11,668 bases of DNA from an uncultured Clostridia bacterium (lineage in GTDB: Bacteria > Bacillota > Clostridia > Saccharofermentanales > DTU023), in NCBI GenBank assembly GCA_947254895.1, contig CAMYEY010000041.1, positions 1-11,668 on the forward strand. The letters run 5' to 3'. The notes beneath the pieces are model-generated. The model was not told the origin of the DNA, made no database searches, and was given only the letters and a program-made list of their open reading frames with translations. Made by a program: the position numbers and the translations under genes. Of this stretch, positions 1-8,599 are shown piece after piece (positions within the stretch are counted from its first letter, which is position 1; every line of letters begins with the position of its first letter).

Positions 1-3000
1 ACAGCGTGAGCCTTTGGGAACATATACTTAATTTTTTTACAGGAAGTGATATACCATTCCGGTATTCCCTTTTCCCTCATCAAAGACTCATGTTCAGGAC
101 TAAGACCCTTACCCTTTCTCACCTTTTCCATGATGTCAAAAGAGTCTTTGTTACTAAGTCCTCGGTAAATTAAATAGGTCATGATAGAGTCACGACAGCC
201 TATGACATCATTGATCGTACACGTGCCGTTCCTGATTAGCTCTTGTGCATTACCTGACCAAACATCAGTACCGTGTGATAATCCTGAGATCTGAACCAAA
301 TCATAAAAGGACTTGGGTTTGGTTTCGGCAATCATGTTGCGGACCAAAAAAGTTCCCAGTTCGGGCAGACCTATCGTCGCTGACTTGATCGTAGAATCTT
401 CATCTTTAATACCTAGGGCAGCTGTTGAATGAAAGAGGGACATAACCTTGTCATCCGGTATGGGAATCTTGGTCACATCTACCCCTGTGACATCCCCTAG
501 CATTTTTAGCATAGAGGGGTCATCGTGGCCTAGAATATCCAATTTTAGGATAGTATCGTGAAGAGAATTAAAGTCAAAATGAGTCGTGATAACCCCAGCT
601 TCGGGTTTATTGGCCGGATACTGGATAGGGGTAAAGTCATAGATTTCCCTTTCCTTAGGAATAACCACCATCCCACCGGGATGTTGACCGGTAGTAACTT
701 TGACCCCTTGAAGGCCATGGGCAAGCCTGGCTACCTCTGTGCTACTGACAGGTTGTTCAAGGCTTTCAAAATAATTCAAGACCATACCAGCTGAGTTTTT
801 TTCGGCATAGCTGGAAATGGTTCCGGCCCTGAAAGTCTTATCTATTCCAAACATATTTTCAATAAATTGATGGGCTCTGGCCTGGTAAAAGCCGGAAAAA
901 TTCAGGTCAATATCTGGCTGCTTGTCACCATAAAAGCCTAAGAAGGTCTCAAAAGGTATATCCTGCCCCTCACGAACATATTCTGTTCCACATTTAGGAC
1001 AAGATTTTTTAGGGAGGTCAAAACCCGATCCATAGTTACCGGAATCATCAAACTCAGAGTAGTGACAATGGGGGCAGACATAGTGCGGCTGGAGGGGGTT
1101 AACTTCTGTGATCCCACAGAGGGTGGCAACCAAGGAAGAGCCGACAGACCCCCGGGAACCGACTATATAACCATCTTGGTTAGACTTATTAACTACAGCA
1201 TGAGCTATGTAATACATAATGGCAAAACCATTATCTATAATGGAAGAGAGTTCTTTTTTAATCCGTTCAGAAACTATGCTAGGGAGTTGCCCCTGGTAAC
1301 CATAAATGGCTTGAGCCCGGTTCATGGTCAGGTCTCTAATTTCCTGGTCAGCCGACTTGATTAAAGGCGGATAGGATCCCTTTGGGAAAGGTCTCATGTC
1401 CTCATCTACAAGATCTGCTATCGCCTGGGTATTCTCAATCACAACTTTTCTGGCAACCTCTTCCCCTAAATAGGAAAACTCATCTAGCATCTCATCTGTC
1501 GTTTTAAAGTAAAGTTCCGCCATGTCATCCATGTCGTCAAAATTCATATTAGTCATCAAAATTTTACGATAGACAATATCTTCGGGATTGAGATAATGGA
1601 CATCACCTGTAGCACAAACCCTGAGCCCGGTTAGTCGACCTAGCTCAAGCACAAGTCGGTTAAGGTTGCGGAGGTCTTCGGCTGTCTTAATAAAGTTCCC
1701 TTCTTTGCGGATCAAGAAAGAATTATTAGTCAAAGGTTGAATTTCTAGAAAACTGTATCTACCGGCAATTTTAAGGAGTTTAGAGTCCTGACTCAAAATT
1801 TTCTTTGCCTTATCCAGATCAGCTTCAGCCTGGTTATAAATTTCTAAGATCCTGCTAAAGATTTCGCCGTCCACACAGGCCATTCCCTTGATAACGCCAT
1901 CACCAAAATAGGTTAAAATGGACCTTGGTGTCCTGGGTGCATAATAGAAATACTTGAGGTGGGCATCAGAGCAAATACGATAAATATTGTAGAGTCCCAA
2001 GGGATCTGCAGCTAAAAAGAGAATATGATTACTCTTCTTTTTTGCCCTTTTAAGTTCAGAGAAAGTCTGATAATCCGTATACTTATTAAGGTCGACCAGA
2101 GATTCGACTTCTGCTGCCTTGAGAAAGGCTAAGTACTCCCCGGATAAGGTAACGAGGTCTGAAAAATCCTCTCCTGTCTTAGGATCAGCCTGGATATTTG
2201 CTATCTTAGGCAGGATACTCGCCTGCTTTTCCAAGCGATTAGATAACTCTTGATCTTGACCTAGACTTTCTTTCATCTGACCAAGGTCGATCAGGGGTGG
2301 GTTAAATTTAAGTCTAACTTCTCCCGCCTTCCTGCGAAAACCACCATAACGCAAATAGGACAACTTGCTCAGGGCCTCCTGAGCTATATAGGGTAAACCT
2401 CCGCTGAAATTTAAAAATCTTTCCAGGACAGAGAAATCAGGTTCAGTCTGATCTCCCTCATTTTCGGCAAAGTCAAAGTGGAAAGTGTCAACAAGCTGAT
2501 AGGAACCTAGATCTAAGTCACCAGAGTTCAACCCGGGCTCAGAATTTGACTGTTCAGAAGGGGCCTGGTCTGCTTCTTTCCCCTGGTAAGCTAATTTTAT
2601 GGCCCGCAGGCTCTTAATCCTGTCATGCTTAGGGTCAGTCCCCCTAGCTACCAAGTCAAAGAGGATGAAGTCACTGGTCAAAGGAACCTGATCTAGTTCA
2701 AAGGCAAAGCAATCAAGTCCGTCATCCGCCAAGTAGCCCTCAACCCCATAGAGAATTTTGATTTTCTGACCGGCCTTGGCCAGCTGGTCAGCGGTTTGAC
2801 AGACATCCGGAAAACCTTGAACTACACCATGGTCGGTAATAGCTACAGCCGGATGGCCGAAACGGGCAGCTGTCTTAACAATGTCCTGCGGGTTAATGGT
2901 TCCATCCTTAGCGGAGAGCTTAGAGTGGATATGGAGCTCGACTCTTTTAGCCTGATTTTGATCTTGACGAGATTCGGGCTTTTCTGCCTCTTCGATACAA

Positions 3001-4025
3001 GTGACTCTTGCGACGTAGTCTTTAGCGTAGCGGTCATCGTAAAAAACATCGGCTGTCAACCTGATGTATTGGTCTTTGATAATCTGAGTTAAGTGGTCTT
3101 TTTCCTCGGGATCAGCAAAAATTGTGCAGGATATGGATGTTGTTAAATCAGTAATAGCAAACTTAACCAAAAGGCGACCATTACGGGTAAGCTTTGTCTC
3201 AAATAAGAATACCTGGCCTTCAATCATAGCCCGGTCTGTTTCATTATTGATTTCTGAAATTTTAATGAGGGGTATAGCTTGGCCTGTCCTCCCCCATAAG
3301 ACCTTATCCGAAACACGGTGTTTTTGTCGGTAAACCTTATTGGGTCTTGCGGTAGTTTCTTGTGCAGCAGGCCTATCTGCAAACCTAGCTCGTTCTTGCT
3401 GATAAAGCTCTTGTGATATCGAATTAGCCTCTGCCATCAGTTCCGCATTTTCAAGCGAATGATCCACTCGGCCGCTCGAGATCTGAGATAGTGTGACTTG
3501 GCAGGGAAAGGGACCGTAGGTGTGCCAAAAAGCCCTGAGCCAATTCTCCTCATGATTGTTGAGTAGCTGATAATGATTTTCATCAAGGGAGCAAATGAGG
3601 TTTAGGTCTTGGTCTGCTGCTAGACTTGCCTGAGAGAAAAGGCGTCCTTCTAGCGAACTCGACCTTGCTGCATGGCAAAACAACCAATCTTTTACCCTAG
3701 CAAGATACTCGGTCTTAGCCTCATCTGATATCTCAGCGCTAACTCTTTGCTTAATGGTAACTTCAGGTATCTCAAAATGCTGTTCAAATATTTTTTCTAG
3801 AAACAAAATTTGATCAGGGCTCATCAGGGACCGGCTTATAAGATCAAGCCTAAGGTTACCATCTTTTTGACAGGCTAGACGGTTAACAGTAAGGTCATCA
3901 GGACTCTCAATTGATAAGTTTTCACCACCCAAAGCTTTTAATTGTTTTGATTGAAATTGAGCTTGGTCTTGATCAGTCCAAGCTATCGCCAAATAATTAA
4001 AAACTGTCGCCAAATTATTTTGCAA
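1..4025 (-). CDS. polC: DNA polymerase III PolC-type alpha subunit, 3' end outside window, degenerate exonuclease domain
   Basis: Replicative DNA polymerase of low-GC Gram-positives. My own minus-strand translation from 4025 down to 1 is open throughout (1341 full codons); about 100 C-terminal residues of the usual ~1430-1450 are beyond the edge. Order: divergent N-terminal region (1-180), OB fold (about 255-345), PHP part 1 (H365, H367, D374, H399, E429), exonuclease region (about 452-660), PHP part 2 (H667, C717, D808, H810), then the polymerase core: SRGSVGSS at 957-964, zinc-binding C984/C987/C1009/C1012, catalytic D1038 and D1040 in PDIDLNFSG, GQHPGG at 1113-1118, D1163 in LDILGHDD. The polymerase should be active. 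Oddity: the DEDDh exonuclease keeps only D457; the expected Glu, second and third Asp and His are replaced (see findings). Start: TTG at 4025, the first start codon in frame with a GAGG ribosome binding site 7 bases upstream; the nearby ATG at 4038 is out of frame and soon stops. Identity very sure, exact start fairly sure. Confidence 0.97.
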   Translation of the reverse strand, partial: MQNNLATVFNYLAIAWTDQDQAQFQSKQLKALGGENLSIESPDDLTVNRLACQKDGNLRLDLISRSLMSPDQILFLEKIFEQHFEIPEVTIKQRVSAEISDEAKTEYLARVKDWLFCHAARSSSLEGRLFSQASLAADQDLNLICSLDENHYQLLNNHEENWLRAFWHTYGPFPCQVTLSQISSGRVDHSLENAELMAEANSISQELYQQERARFADRPAAQETTARPNKVYRQKHRVSDKVLWGRTGQAIPLIKISEINNETDRAMIEGQVFLFETKLTRNGRLLVKFAITDLTTSISCTIFADPEEKDHLTQIIKDQYIRLTADVFYDDRYAKDYVARVTCIEEAEKPESRQDQNQAKRVELHIHSKLSAKDGTINPQDIVKTAARFGHPAVAITDHGVVQGFPDVCQTADQLAKAGQKIKILYGVEGYLADDGLDCFAFELDQVPLTSDFILFDLVARGTDPKHDRIKSLRAIKLAYQGKEADQAPSEQSNSEPGLNSGDLDLGSYQLVDTFHFDFAENEGDQTEPDFSVLERFLNFSGGLPYIAQEALSKLSYLRYGGFRRKAGEVRLKFNPPLIDLGQMKESLGQDQELSNRLEKQASILPKIANIQADPKTGEDFSDLVTLSGEYLAFLKAAEVESLVDLNKYTDYQTFSELKRAKKKSNHILFLAADPLGLYNIYRICSDAHLKYFYYAPRTPRSILTYFGDGVIKGMACVDGEIFSRILEIYNQAEADLDKAKKILSQDSKLLKIAGRYSFLEIQPLTNNSFLIRKEGNFIKTAEDLRNLNRLVLELGRLTGLRVCATGDVHYLNPEDIVYRKILMTNMNFDDMDDMAELYFKTTDEMLDEFSYLGEEVARKVVIENTQAIADLVDEDMRPFPKGSYPPLIKSADQEIRDLTMNRAQAIYGYQGQLPSIVSERIKKELSSIIDNGFAIMYYIAHAVVNKSNQDGYIVGSRGSVGSSLVATLCGITEVNPLQPHYVCPHCHYSEFDDSGNYGSGFDLPKKSCPKCGTEYVREGQDIPFETFLGFYGDKQPDIDLNFSGFYQARAHQFIENMFGIDKTFRAGTISSYAEKNSAGMVLNYFESLEQPVSSTEVARLAHGLQGVKVTTGQHPGGMVVIPKEREIYDFTPIQYPANKPEAGVITTHFDFNSLHDTILKLDILGHDDPSMLKMLGDVTGVDVTKIPIPDDKVMSLFHSTAALGIKDEDSTIKSATIGLPELGTFLVRNMIAETKPKSFYDLVQISGLSHGTDVWSGNAQELIRNGTCTINDVIGCRDSIMTYLIYRGLSNKDSFDIMEKVRKGKGLSPEHESLMREKGIPEWYITSCKKIKYMFPKAHA

Positions 4026-4032
4026 AATAAAA

Positions 4033-4036
4033 CCTC
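4033..4036 (-). promoter_or_regulatory. Ribosome binding site deciding the TTG start of polC
   Basis: On the minus strand GAGG (within ATGAGGTTTT) lies 7 bases before the TTG at 4025-4023. No in-frame ATG occurs nearby, and the ATG that overlaps this site (4038-4036) is in another frame with a stop after seven codons. This supports TTG as the true initiation codon. Confidence 0.7.
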
Positions 4037-4047
4037 ATTTAATGTAA

Positions 4048-4063
4048 GCTCGTTGAAACGAGC
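4048..4063 (-). other. Inverted repeat in the ispG-polC gap
   Basis: The minus strand reads GCTCGTTTCAACGAGC, which folds as a 6-bp stem (GCTCGT/ACGAGC) with loop TTCA. It starts two bases after the ispG stop codon and ends 11 bases before the polC ribosome binding site. No T-run follows, so it is not a typical intrinsic terminator. It might protect the 3' end of ispG mRNA, act as a processing site or modulate polC translation; the function is unknown. Confidence 0.45.
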
Positions 4064-4064
4064 A

Positions 4065-5150
4065 TTATAGAGTGTGTTTTTCCCGATAGCTAGCTCTAGC
4101 TAATTCAACCTCCGCCATCAAGGCAGGTAAAGCTTCCGCCTCACTAACCTTTTTGACTATTTGTCCCTTACGGAAGATTAAGTAGATATTGCGGCCGCCG
4201 GCTATGCCGCAGTCAGCTTCACGAGCCTCCCCCGGTCCGTTAACAGGACAGCCCATCACGGCCACCTTGATCGGCTCAGGGATTGGTTTAAGGAGCCTCT
4301 CAACTTTTTCTGCCAAGTCTTGTAGGGCTACTTCTGTCCTGCCACAGGTTGGACAAGCTATAAGTAAAGGGCCTTTTGAACGTAAGTTCAAAGCCTTTAA
4401 AATACTATAAGCAGTTTCAACTTCCAGAACCGGATCTGCTGTGAGAGATACCCGGATGGTATCCCCGATCCCTTCAGCTAAAAGGCTACCTATGCCTACA
4501 GCTGAACGGACAATACCTTCCTTGGGTGTCCCTGCTTCGGTTACTCCCAGGTGGAGGGGGTAATCGTTGGCATCTGCTAATAGCCTATAAGCCGCTATGG
4601 TTAATGCAACGTCCGAAGACTTGATTGAGATGCAGATATCATGAAAGTCATACTGTTCCAAGAGGGCACATGACTTTAAGGCAGATGCCACCATAGACTC
4701 CGGATTAATTCCGCCCAACTCATCTCTGATTTTAGGATCCAATGAACCTGAGTTAACCCCTACCCTAATCGGTATCCCTTTGGCCTTAGCAGCTTCAGCT
4801 ATAGCCTTGATTTTCCCTTGCATATCAAGGTTACCAGGATTAATCCTGATAGCAGCAACATTGTTTTCAATGGCCAGGAGGGCTAACTTAGCCTGGAAGT
4901 GGATATCAGCAACAATAGGCAGGGGGGATTTTTTAACAATCTCCCCCAAGGCCAGAGCAGCTTTCTCATCCGGGACAGCTAGCCGGGTAATTTCACAACC
5001 GGCCTCAGCCATCCTTTCAATTTGGGCCAGACTAGCAGTAACATCCCTGGTATCCGTACTGTTCATAGACTGTACAGCAACCGGAGCATCCCCTCCTACC
5101 GGAACACTACCAACCCATAACTTACGACTTTTTCTCCTCGTTCCCAACAT
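4065..5150 (-). CDS. ispG: 4-hydroxy-3-methylbut-2-en-1-yl diphosphate synthase (IspG/GcpE)
   Basis: Penultimate enzyme of the MEP isoprenoid pathway. This cytoplasmic iron-sulfur enzyme reductively opens methylerythritol cyclodiphosphate to HMBPP. The 361-residue protein is the short bacterial two-domain type: a TIM barrel (about 1-255, with VQSMNSTDT at 26-34 and IRINPGN at 101-107) followed by the [4Fe-4S] domain. Cluster ligands are visible as C266 and C269 (CPTCGRTE), C301 and E308 (GCPVNGPGE). The ATG at 5150 is only two bases after the rseP stop codon and has no strong ribosome binding site, so translation is probably coupled to rseP. Being beside dxr and uppS fits a supply line for undecaprenyl diphosphate. 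Nothing is missing; family assignment is certain. Confidence 0.97.
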   Translation of the reverse strand: MLGTRRKSRKLWVGSVPVGGDAPVAVQSMNSTDTRDVTASLAQIERMAEAGCEITRLAVPDEKAALALGEIVKKSPLPIVADIHFQAKLALLAIENNVAAIRINPGNLDMQGKIKAIAEAAKAKGIPIRVGVNSGSLDPKIRDELGGINPESMVASALKSCALLEQYDFHDICISIKSSDVALTIAAYRLLADANDYPLHLGVTEAGTPKEGIVRSAVGIGSLLAEGIGDTIRVSLTADPVLEVETAYSILKALNLRSKGPLLIACPTCGRTEVALQDLAEKVERLLKPIPEPIKVAVMGCPVNGPGEAREADCGIAGGRNIYLIFRKGQIVKKVSEAEALPALMAEVELARASYREKHTL

Positions 5151-5152
5151 GC

Positions 5153-6442
5153 CTATATAAATCGTTTGATATCAATATAGATAACTAAAGCGGCTAGAGC
5201 CAGGATGAAAATCAGTCCGATAATAGCCACAACATTCTTTAATTTTTCCGGTAAATCTTTACGCCTAATCCCTTCAATGGCTAGGATCAATAAATGAAAA
5301 CCGTCTAAAGGAGGAATGGGAAAGAGGTTGGTAAAACCTAGGGCAACAGAAATCATGGCAAAATAAAAGATCAGGCGAGATGCCATAAGGGAAAGGCTGG
5401 CAGAGTCCGTAACCGCATCACCAAACATCTTGACTATGCCAACAGGGCCGGTCACACTATCAGAAAACTTAACTTGCCCTTGAAACATCATGGCAAAACC
5501 TGAAATGGTTGATCTAATAATCGACCAGGGGTAATAGAGCGCCTGACTGAAAATATTAGCAACAGACTTAGACTGGGTAAAATTAAGCCCCAGGTCGACC
5601 GGATCACGATAATGGGTGGTCTCAGTCACAAGGTCAAGTTTTTTTCCTTCTCTTTCAACCGTGAGCCGTACCGCAGACTCCCTGTCCTGTGGAATAAACT
5701 GTTTGATATCGGAGTCTTCCGGGTAAGCCTGGTCATTGACCGATAAAATTTTATCACCTTTCGCTAAAACCGGTTGGCCTTTGTTGGATGAGGGATCCAC
5801 ATACTCTACTAGACCCTGGTTGAGGTTAACACCGATCCGATAATTATCCACAAATTCCGGTTCAAGTGCCACAGCCTTCACTTGCCCATCCTGCTTTCTA
5901 ACTGTTACTTGGATGGGTAAAGCCGGATCAGCCTTCAGCATGGCGGTAGAGAAATCAATCGTATTATTAACCTTCGCTTCATTAACCATAAGTAGCCGGT
6001 CACCTTCAACTATGCCGGCCTTATCCGCCTTGCTAGCCTGGCCAGGCTGGCCTAAGATCGGGACAGCCACACCAAAGATTGAGAACATGATAACAAAAGC
6101 CAGAAAAGCTGACACAAAGTTCATCAAAGGTCCTGCAAAAACTACAATAGCCCTTGCCCAACGGGGCCGATTAAAAAACAAACCCGGATCATCCGCTGCA
6201 TAATCCGATATATCATCTTCAGCTCCTTCACCGGCAAATTGAACCGAGGCTCCTACCGGTAGAAGTTTAAAGCTGTAACGAATACCATCTTTTTCAGTAG
6301 AGTAAATGCGGGGACCCATAAAGATCGAAAATTCAACAATTCTAAATTTCAAAAGCCTGCCGGCAAAATAGTGGCCACCTTCATGAACCAGCATCATCAA
6401 GCTGATTAAAAATAAGCCTACAATAATTCCTAAAATCGTCAT
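5153..6442 (-). CDS. rseP: RseP/RasP-type site-2 intramembrane zinc metalloprotease
   Basis: Membrane protease of the S2P (M50) family, which cuts transmembrane segments of anti-sigma factors, cell-division proteins or signal-peptide remnants after a first cleavage. In 429 residues I see membrane segment 1 (3-19) running into the zinc motif HEGGH (H20, E21, H24), segment 2 (about 97-122), two PDZ-like stretches (about 125-195 with GIVEGDRLLMVN, and about 205-275 with LAKGDKILSVND), segment 3 with the third zinc ligand D380 in NLFPIPPLDG, and segment 4 (about 403-424). All catalytic residues are present. Two PDZ-like units resemble E. coli RseP more than Bacillus RasP, which has one. An AGTAGG site precedes the ATG by about 6 bases. 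The gene follows dxr after 18 bases, its usual place in Bacillota. The substrate cannot be told from this window. Confidence 0.96.
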   Translation of the reverse strand: MTILGIIVGLFLISLMMLVHEGGHYFAGRLLKFRIVEFSIFMGPRIYSTEKDGIRYSFKLLPVGASVQFAGEGAEDDISDYAADDPGLFFNRPRWARAIVVFAGPLMNFVSAFLAFVIMFSIFGVAVPILGQPGQASKADKAGIVEGDRLLMVNEAKVNNTIDFSTAMLKADPALPIQVTVRKQDGQVKAVALEPEFVDNYRIGVNLNQGLVEYVDPSSNKGQPVLAKGDKILSVNDQAYPEDSDIKQFIPQDRESAVRLTVEREGKKLDLVTETTHYRDPVDLGLNFTQSKSVANIFSQALYYPWSIIRSTISGFAMMFQGQVKFSDSVTGPVGIVKMFGDAVTDSASLSLMASRLIFYFAMISVALGFTNLFPIPPLDGFHLLILAIEGIRRKDLPEKLKNVVAIIGLIFILALAALVIYIDIKRFI

Positions 6443-6460
6443 ATAAAACCTACTTGTATT

Positions 6461-7663
6461 CTAATTTATACTATTTTCTATTATAGCTTTGACCTGGTCG
6501 CGGGCAAAGCCCCTGGCCCAGTCATCGGCCGCCAGGATATCATCAACACCCTTTGGTAAATCGAAATGCTCCTGACTATATTGATCAAGACTATTTTCTA
6601 CGATAACAGCCATGTCTGTAAATTTAATTTTTTCAGCCAAAAAGGCTTCCACTGCAAGCTCATTGGCCGCATTCAAAACAGCCGGCAGGGCTCCGCCTGC
6701 CTCCATTGCCCGATAAGCTAAGCCCAAGGCCGGAAATTTATGATAATCCGGCTGGCTAAAAGTCAGACCGGAAATTTTACTGAGGTCTAAAGCCGGTTTA
6801 TCCGGCATGGCCTCCCTCTGAGGATAGGTCAAGGCATACTGGATCGGCAACTCCATGTCCGGTAGACCCATCTGGCCAATAACTGCCCCATCTCTAAATT
6901 CGACAGCGGAATGGAGAATCCCCTGGGGGTGGACCAAGACCTCAACCTGGTCAGCTTTCAATTTAAACAAGCGGCAAATCTCGATCATTTCCAGTCCCTT
7001 GTTCATCATGCTAGCTGAATCGACCGTAATCTTATTACCCATGGACCAGACCGGGTGCTTAAGGGCGTCCGCCGGTTTAATTTTACTAAAATCTTCAGGA
7101 GACCATTCTCTAAATGGTCCGCCAGAGGCGGTTAAAATAACCTTTTGTATAGGGTTTACCTCTTCTCCCCTGATAGCCTGCCAAATCGCAGAAGGCTCAG
7201 AATCCACCGGATAAATTTTTGCCCCTCTAGCCTCAGCTAGGGGGAGGATAAATTCTCCGGCTCCCACCACAACCTCCTTATTGGCCATGGCAACCGTCTT
7301 ACCAAGCTTGATGGCTTCCAGCATAGGGTTCATTGCAGCAAAGCCCGAAATTGCCATCACTAACAGATCATAATCAAGCCTAACCAGGTCGACTATTCCC
7401 TGGCCGGATACCAGGACCTTAATCTCTTTTAAAGCAGAATTAGACTTGAGCTTTGCTTCTAGTTTTTGACCTGCTTGGGGGTCACTTACAGCAACCAGTC
7501 TGGGCTTAAATTCTTCGATTTGCCGATAAGCTAGATCAATATTGGAGCCACAAGACATAGCCACAAGCCGGTATCTAAGTCGGCGACAGACCGCCAAGGT
7601 TTGGCGTCCAATTGATCCTGTAGCCCCTAAAAGCACAATTTTTTTATTTTTACTTCCAGTCAT
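6461..7663 (-). CDS. dxr: 1-deoxy-D-xylulose 5-phosphate reductoisomerase
   Basis: First committed step of the MEP isoprenoid pathway: rearrangement and NADPH-dependent reduction of DXP to 2-C-methyl-D-erythritol 4-phosphate, in the cytoplasm. The 400-residue protein has normal family length. Visible are the nucleotide-binding GATGSIG (13-19), metal ligands D154 and E156 in VDSEPSAIWQ, substrate-binding SGGPF (180-184), HPVWSMGNKITVDSASMMNK (203-222), E225 as third metal ligand, and HPQGILHSAVEF further on. It lies 9 bases after cdsA and 18 before rseP. The ATG at 7663 has only a weak ribosome binding site, suggesting coupling to cdsA translation. Intact, no oddities. Confidence 0.97.
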   Translation of the reverse strand: MTGSKNKKIVLLGATGSIGRQTLAVCRRLRYRLVAMSCGSNIDLAYRQIEEFKPRLVAVSDPQAGQKLEAKLKSNSALKEIKVLVSGQGIVDLVRLDYDLLVMAISGFAAMNPMLEAIKLGKTVAMANKEVVVGAGEFILPLAEARGAKIYPVDSEPSAIWQAIRGEEVNPIQKVILTASGGPFREWSPEDFSKIKPADALKHPVWSMGNKITVDSASMMNKGLEMIEICRLFKLKADQVEVLVHPQGILHSAVEFRDGAVIGQMGLPDMELPIQYALTYPQREAMPDKPALDLSKISGLTFSQPDYHKFPALGLAYRAMEAGGALPAVLNAANELAVEAFLAEKIKFTDMAVIVENSLDQYSQEHFDLPKGVDDILAADDWARGFARDQVKAIIENSIN

Positions 7664-7672
7664 GCTTAAATC

Positions 7673-8599
7673 TTAGAAAAAATAGGCTAGTAAAGCAATT
7701 GCTAAAATAGAAATAAATGTGAAAAAAGTGGAATCGAACCTGTCTATTACACCACCATGCCCTGGCAAGAGATTTGAAAAATCTTTGATCCCACAAGACC
7801 TCTTGATAGCCGAAGCCAGCCAATCACCTAGCTCAATAAGAGCTCCTAGAACTCCTCCAATCACACAGACAAAGAAGCCCATTTTAACTGACATTTGACT
7901 AGCAGGTAAAAATTTCGGTGAAAGCCAAAGGTAGAGCAAAAAGAAAAAAACAAGACTTCCAACAACACTACCGTAGAAGCCAACATAAGTTTTATTAGGG
8001 CTAAGGGCGGGCACTATCGGCTTTTTCCCCCATTGGCGGCCAGCAAAGTAGGCAGCTGAATCTGCTACCCAAGGCGTCACCAAGGCCAAAAGGAAAAGCC
8101 ACCAGCCACCAGGTAGAGCAAACATCAGGAGAAATGCAGCAAAAATGGGAAGAGAAATGTAATAACCAGCTGCTAAACTTACCAAGGCTTCCGGTAAAGC
8201 TTTGGCCCCCTCTTTAAAAAGAGACTTGAAAATCTGATAAAGGCTCAGTAAGACCAAGGTGAGGCCATAAACCAAGCAGAGAGTAAGCAAAAGTCGGCTA
8301 TCCATATTTTTCAGCTTGCCCGGATCTTGCAAAAGGGCTTGCCCTGATACTACAAATTTTGCCTGACCGGATAAGCGCAGGTAAAAATAGGCTGGCCAAA
8401 AAGCGTAATATAGAGTTGCCAATTGTTTTGCAGAAATACTATAACCTCTTTTTGCAAGAGCCCGGCTCATCTCACCTGATGCCAACCAAGCTAAAAGGGT
8501 CAGCAAAATAAGCATATACTCCGGCACCCAGCAACCCGGGATAACCAGTACAGCCATCACAAGCCCATATACCAAAGCAGTTTTAATACGAGTTAACAT
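7673..8599 (-). CDS. cdsA: Phosphatidate cytidylyltransferase (CDP-diglyceride synthase)
   Basis: Integral membrane enzyme making CDP-diacylglycerol from phosphatidic acid and CTP, the branch point for phosphatidylglycerol, cardiolipin and other phospholipids. The 308-residue protein is strongly hydrophobic with several membrane segments (for example 8-20, 28-40, 103-121, 152-178, 210-226, 240-256, 292-307). Signature residues: D180 in the DSAAYFAGR stretch, SPNKTYVG (200-207), GDW with D259, and the C-terminal signature KDFSNLLPGHGGVIDRFDS (272-290). Position 206 carries Val where SPxKTxEG normally has Glu. A clear AAGGA site (minus strand, 8610-8606) precedes the ATG by 6 bases. The N-terminal third is variable in this family and weakly recognisable here. 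Confidence 0.95.
   Translation of the reverse strand: MLTRIKTALVYGLVMAVLVIPGCWVPEYMLILLTLLAWLASGEMSRALAKRGYSISAKQLATLYYAFWPAYFYLRLSGQAKFVVSGQALLQDPGKLKNMDSRLLLTLCLVYGLTLVLLSLYQIFKSLFKEGAKALPEALVSLAAGYYISLPIFAAFLLMFALPGGWWLFLLALVTPWVADSAAYFAGRQWGKKPIVPALSPNKTYVGFYGSVVGSLVFFFLLYLWLSPKFLPASQMSVKMGFFVCVIGGVLGALIELGDWLASAIKRSCGIKDFSNLLPGHGGVIDRFDSTFFTFISILAIALLAYFF

Noticed and set aside
2046..2672. Frameshift or assembly error as the cause of the missing PolC exonuclease motifs
   Set aside because: The frame is open and in phase with the PHP residues on both sides. D457 and the FDL core remain in frame, and the other frames I checked at motif I hit stops. Substitution explains it better, though raw reads would settle it.
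558..3333. Several plus-strand open frames (for example 558-794, 1062-1364, 2796-3092, 3124-3333)
   Set aside because: They lie opposite the continuous polC frame, which carries the conserved PHP and polymerase motifs; they have no recognisable domains.
4189..7214. Plus-strand open frames opposite ispG, rseP and dxr (4189-4410, 4780-5160, 5913-6203, 6855-7214)
   Set aside because: They are antisense to well-supported conserved genes, and their translations resemble no known family.
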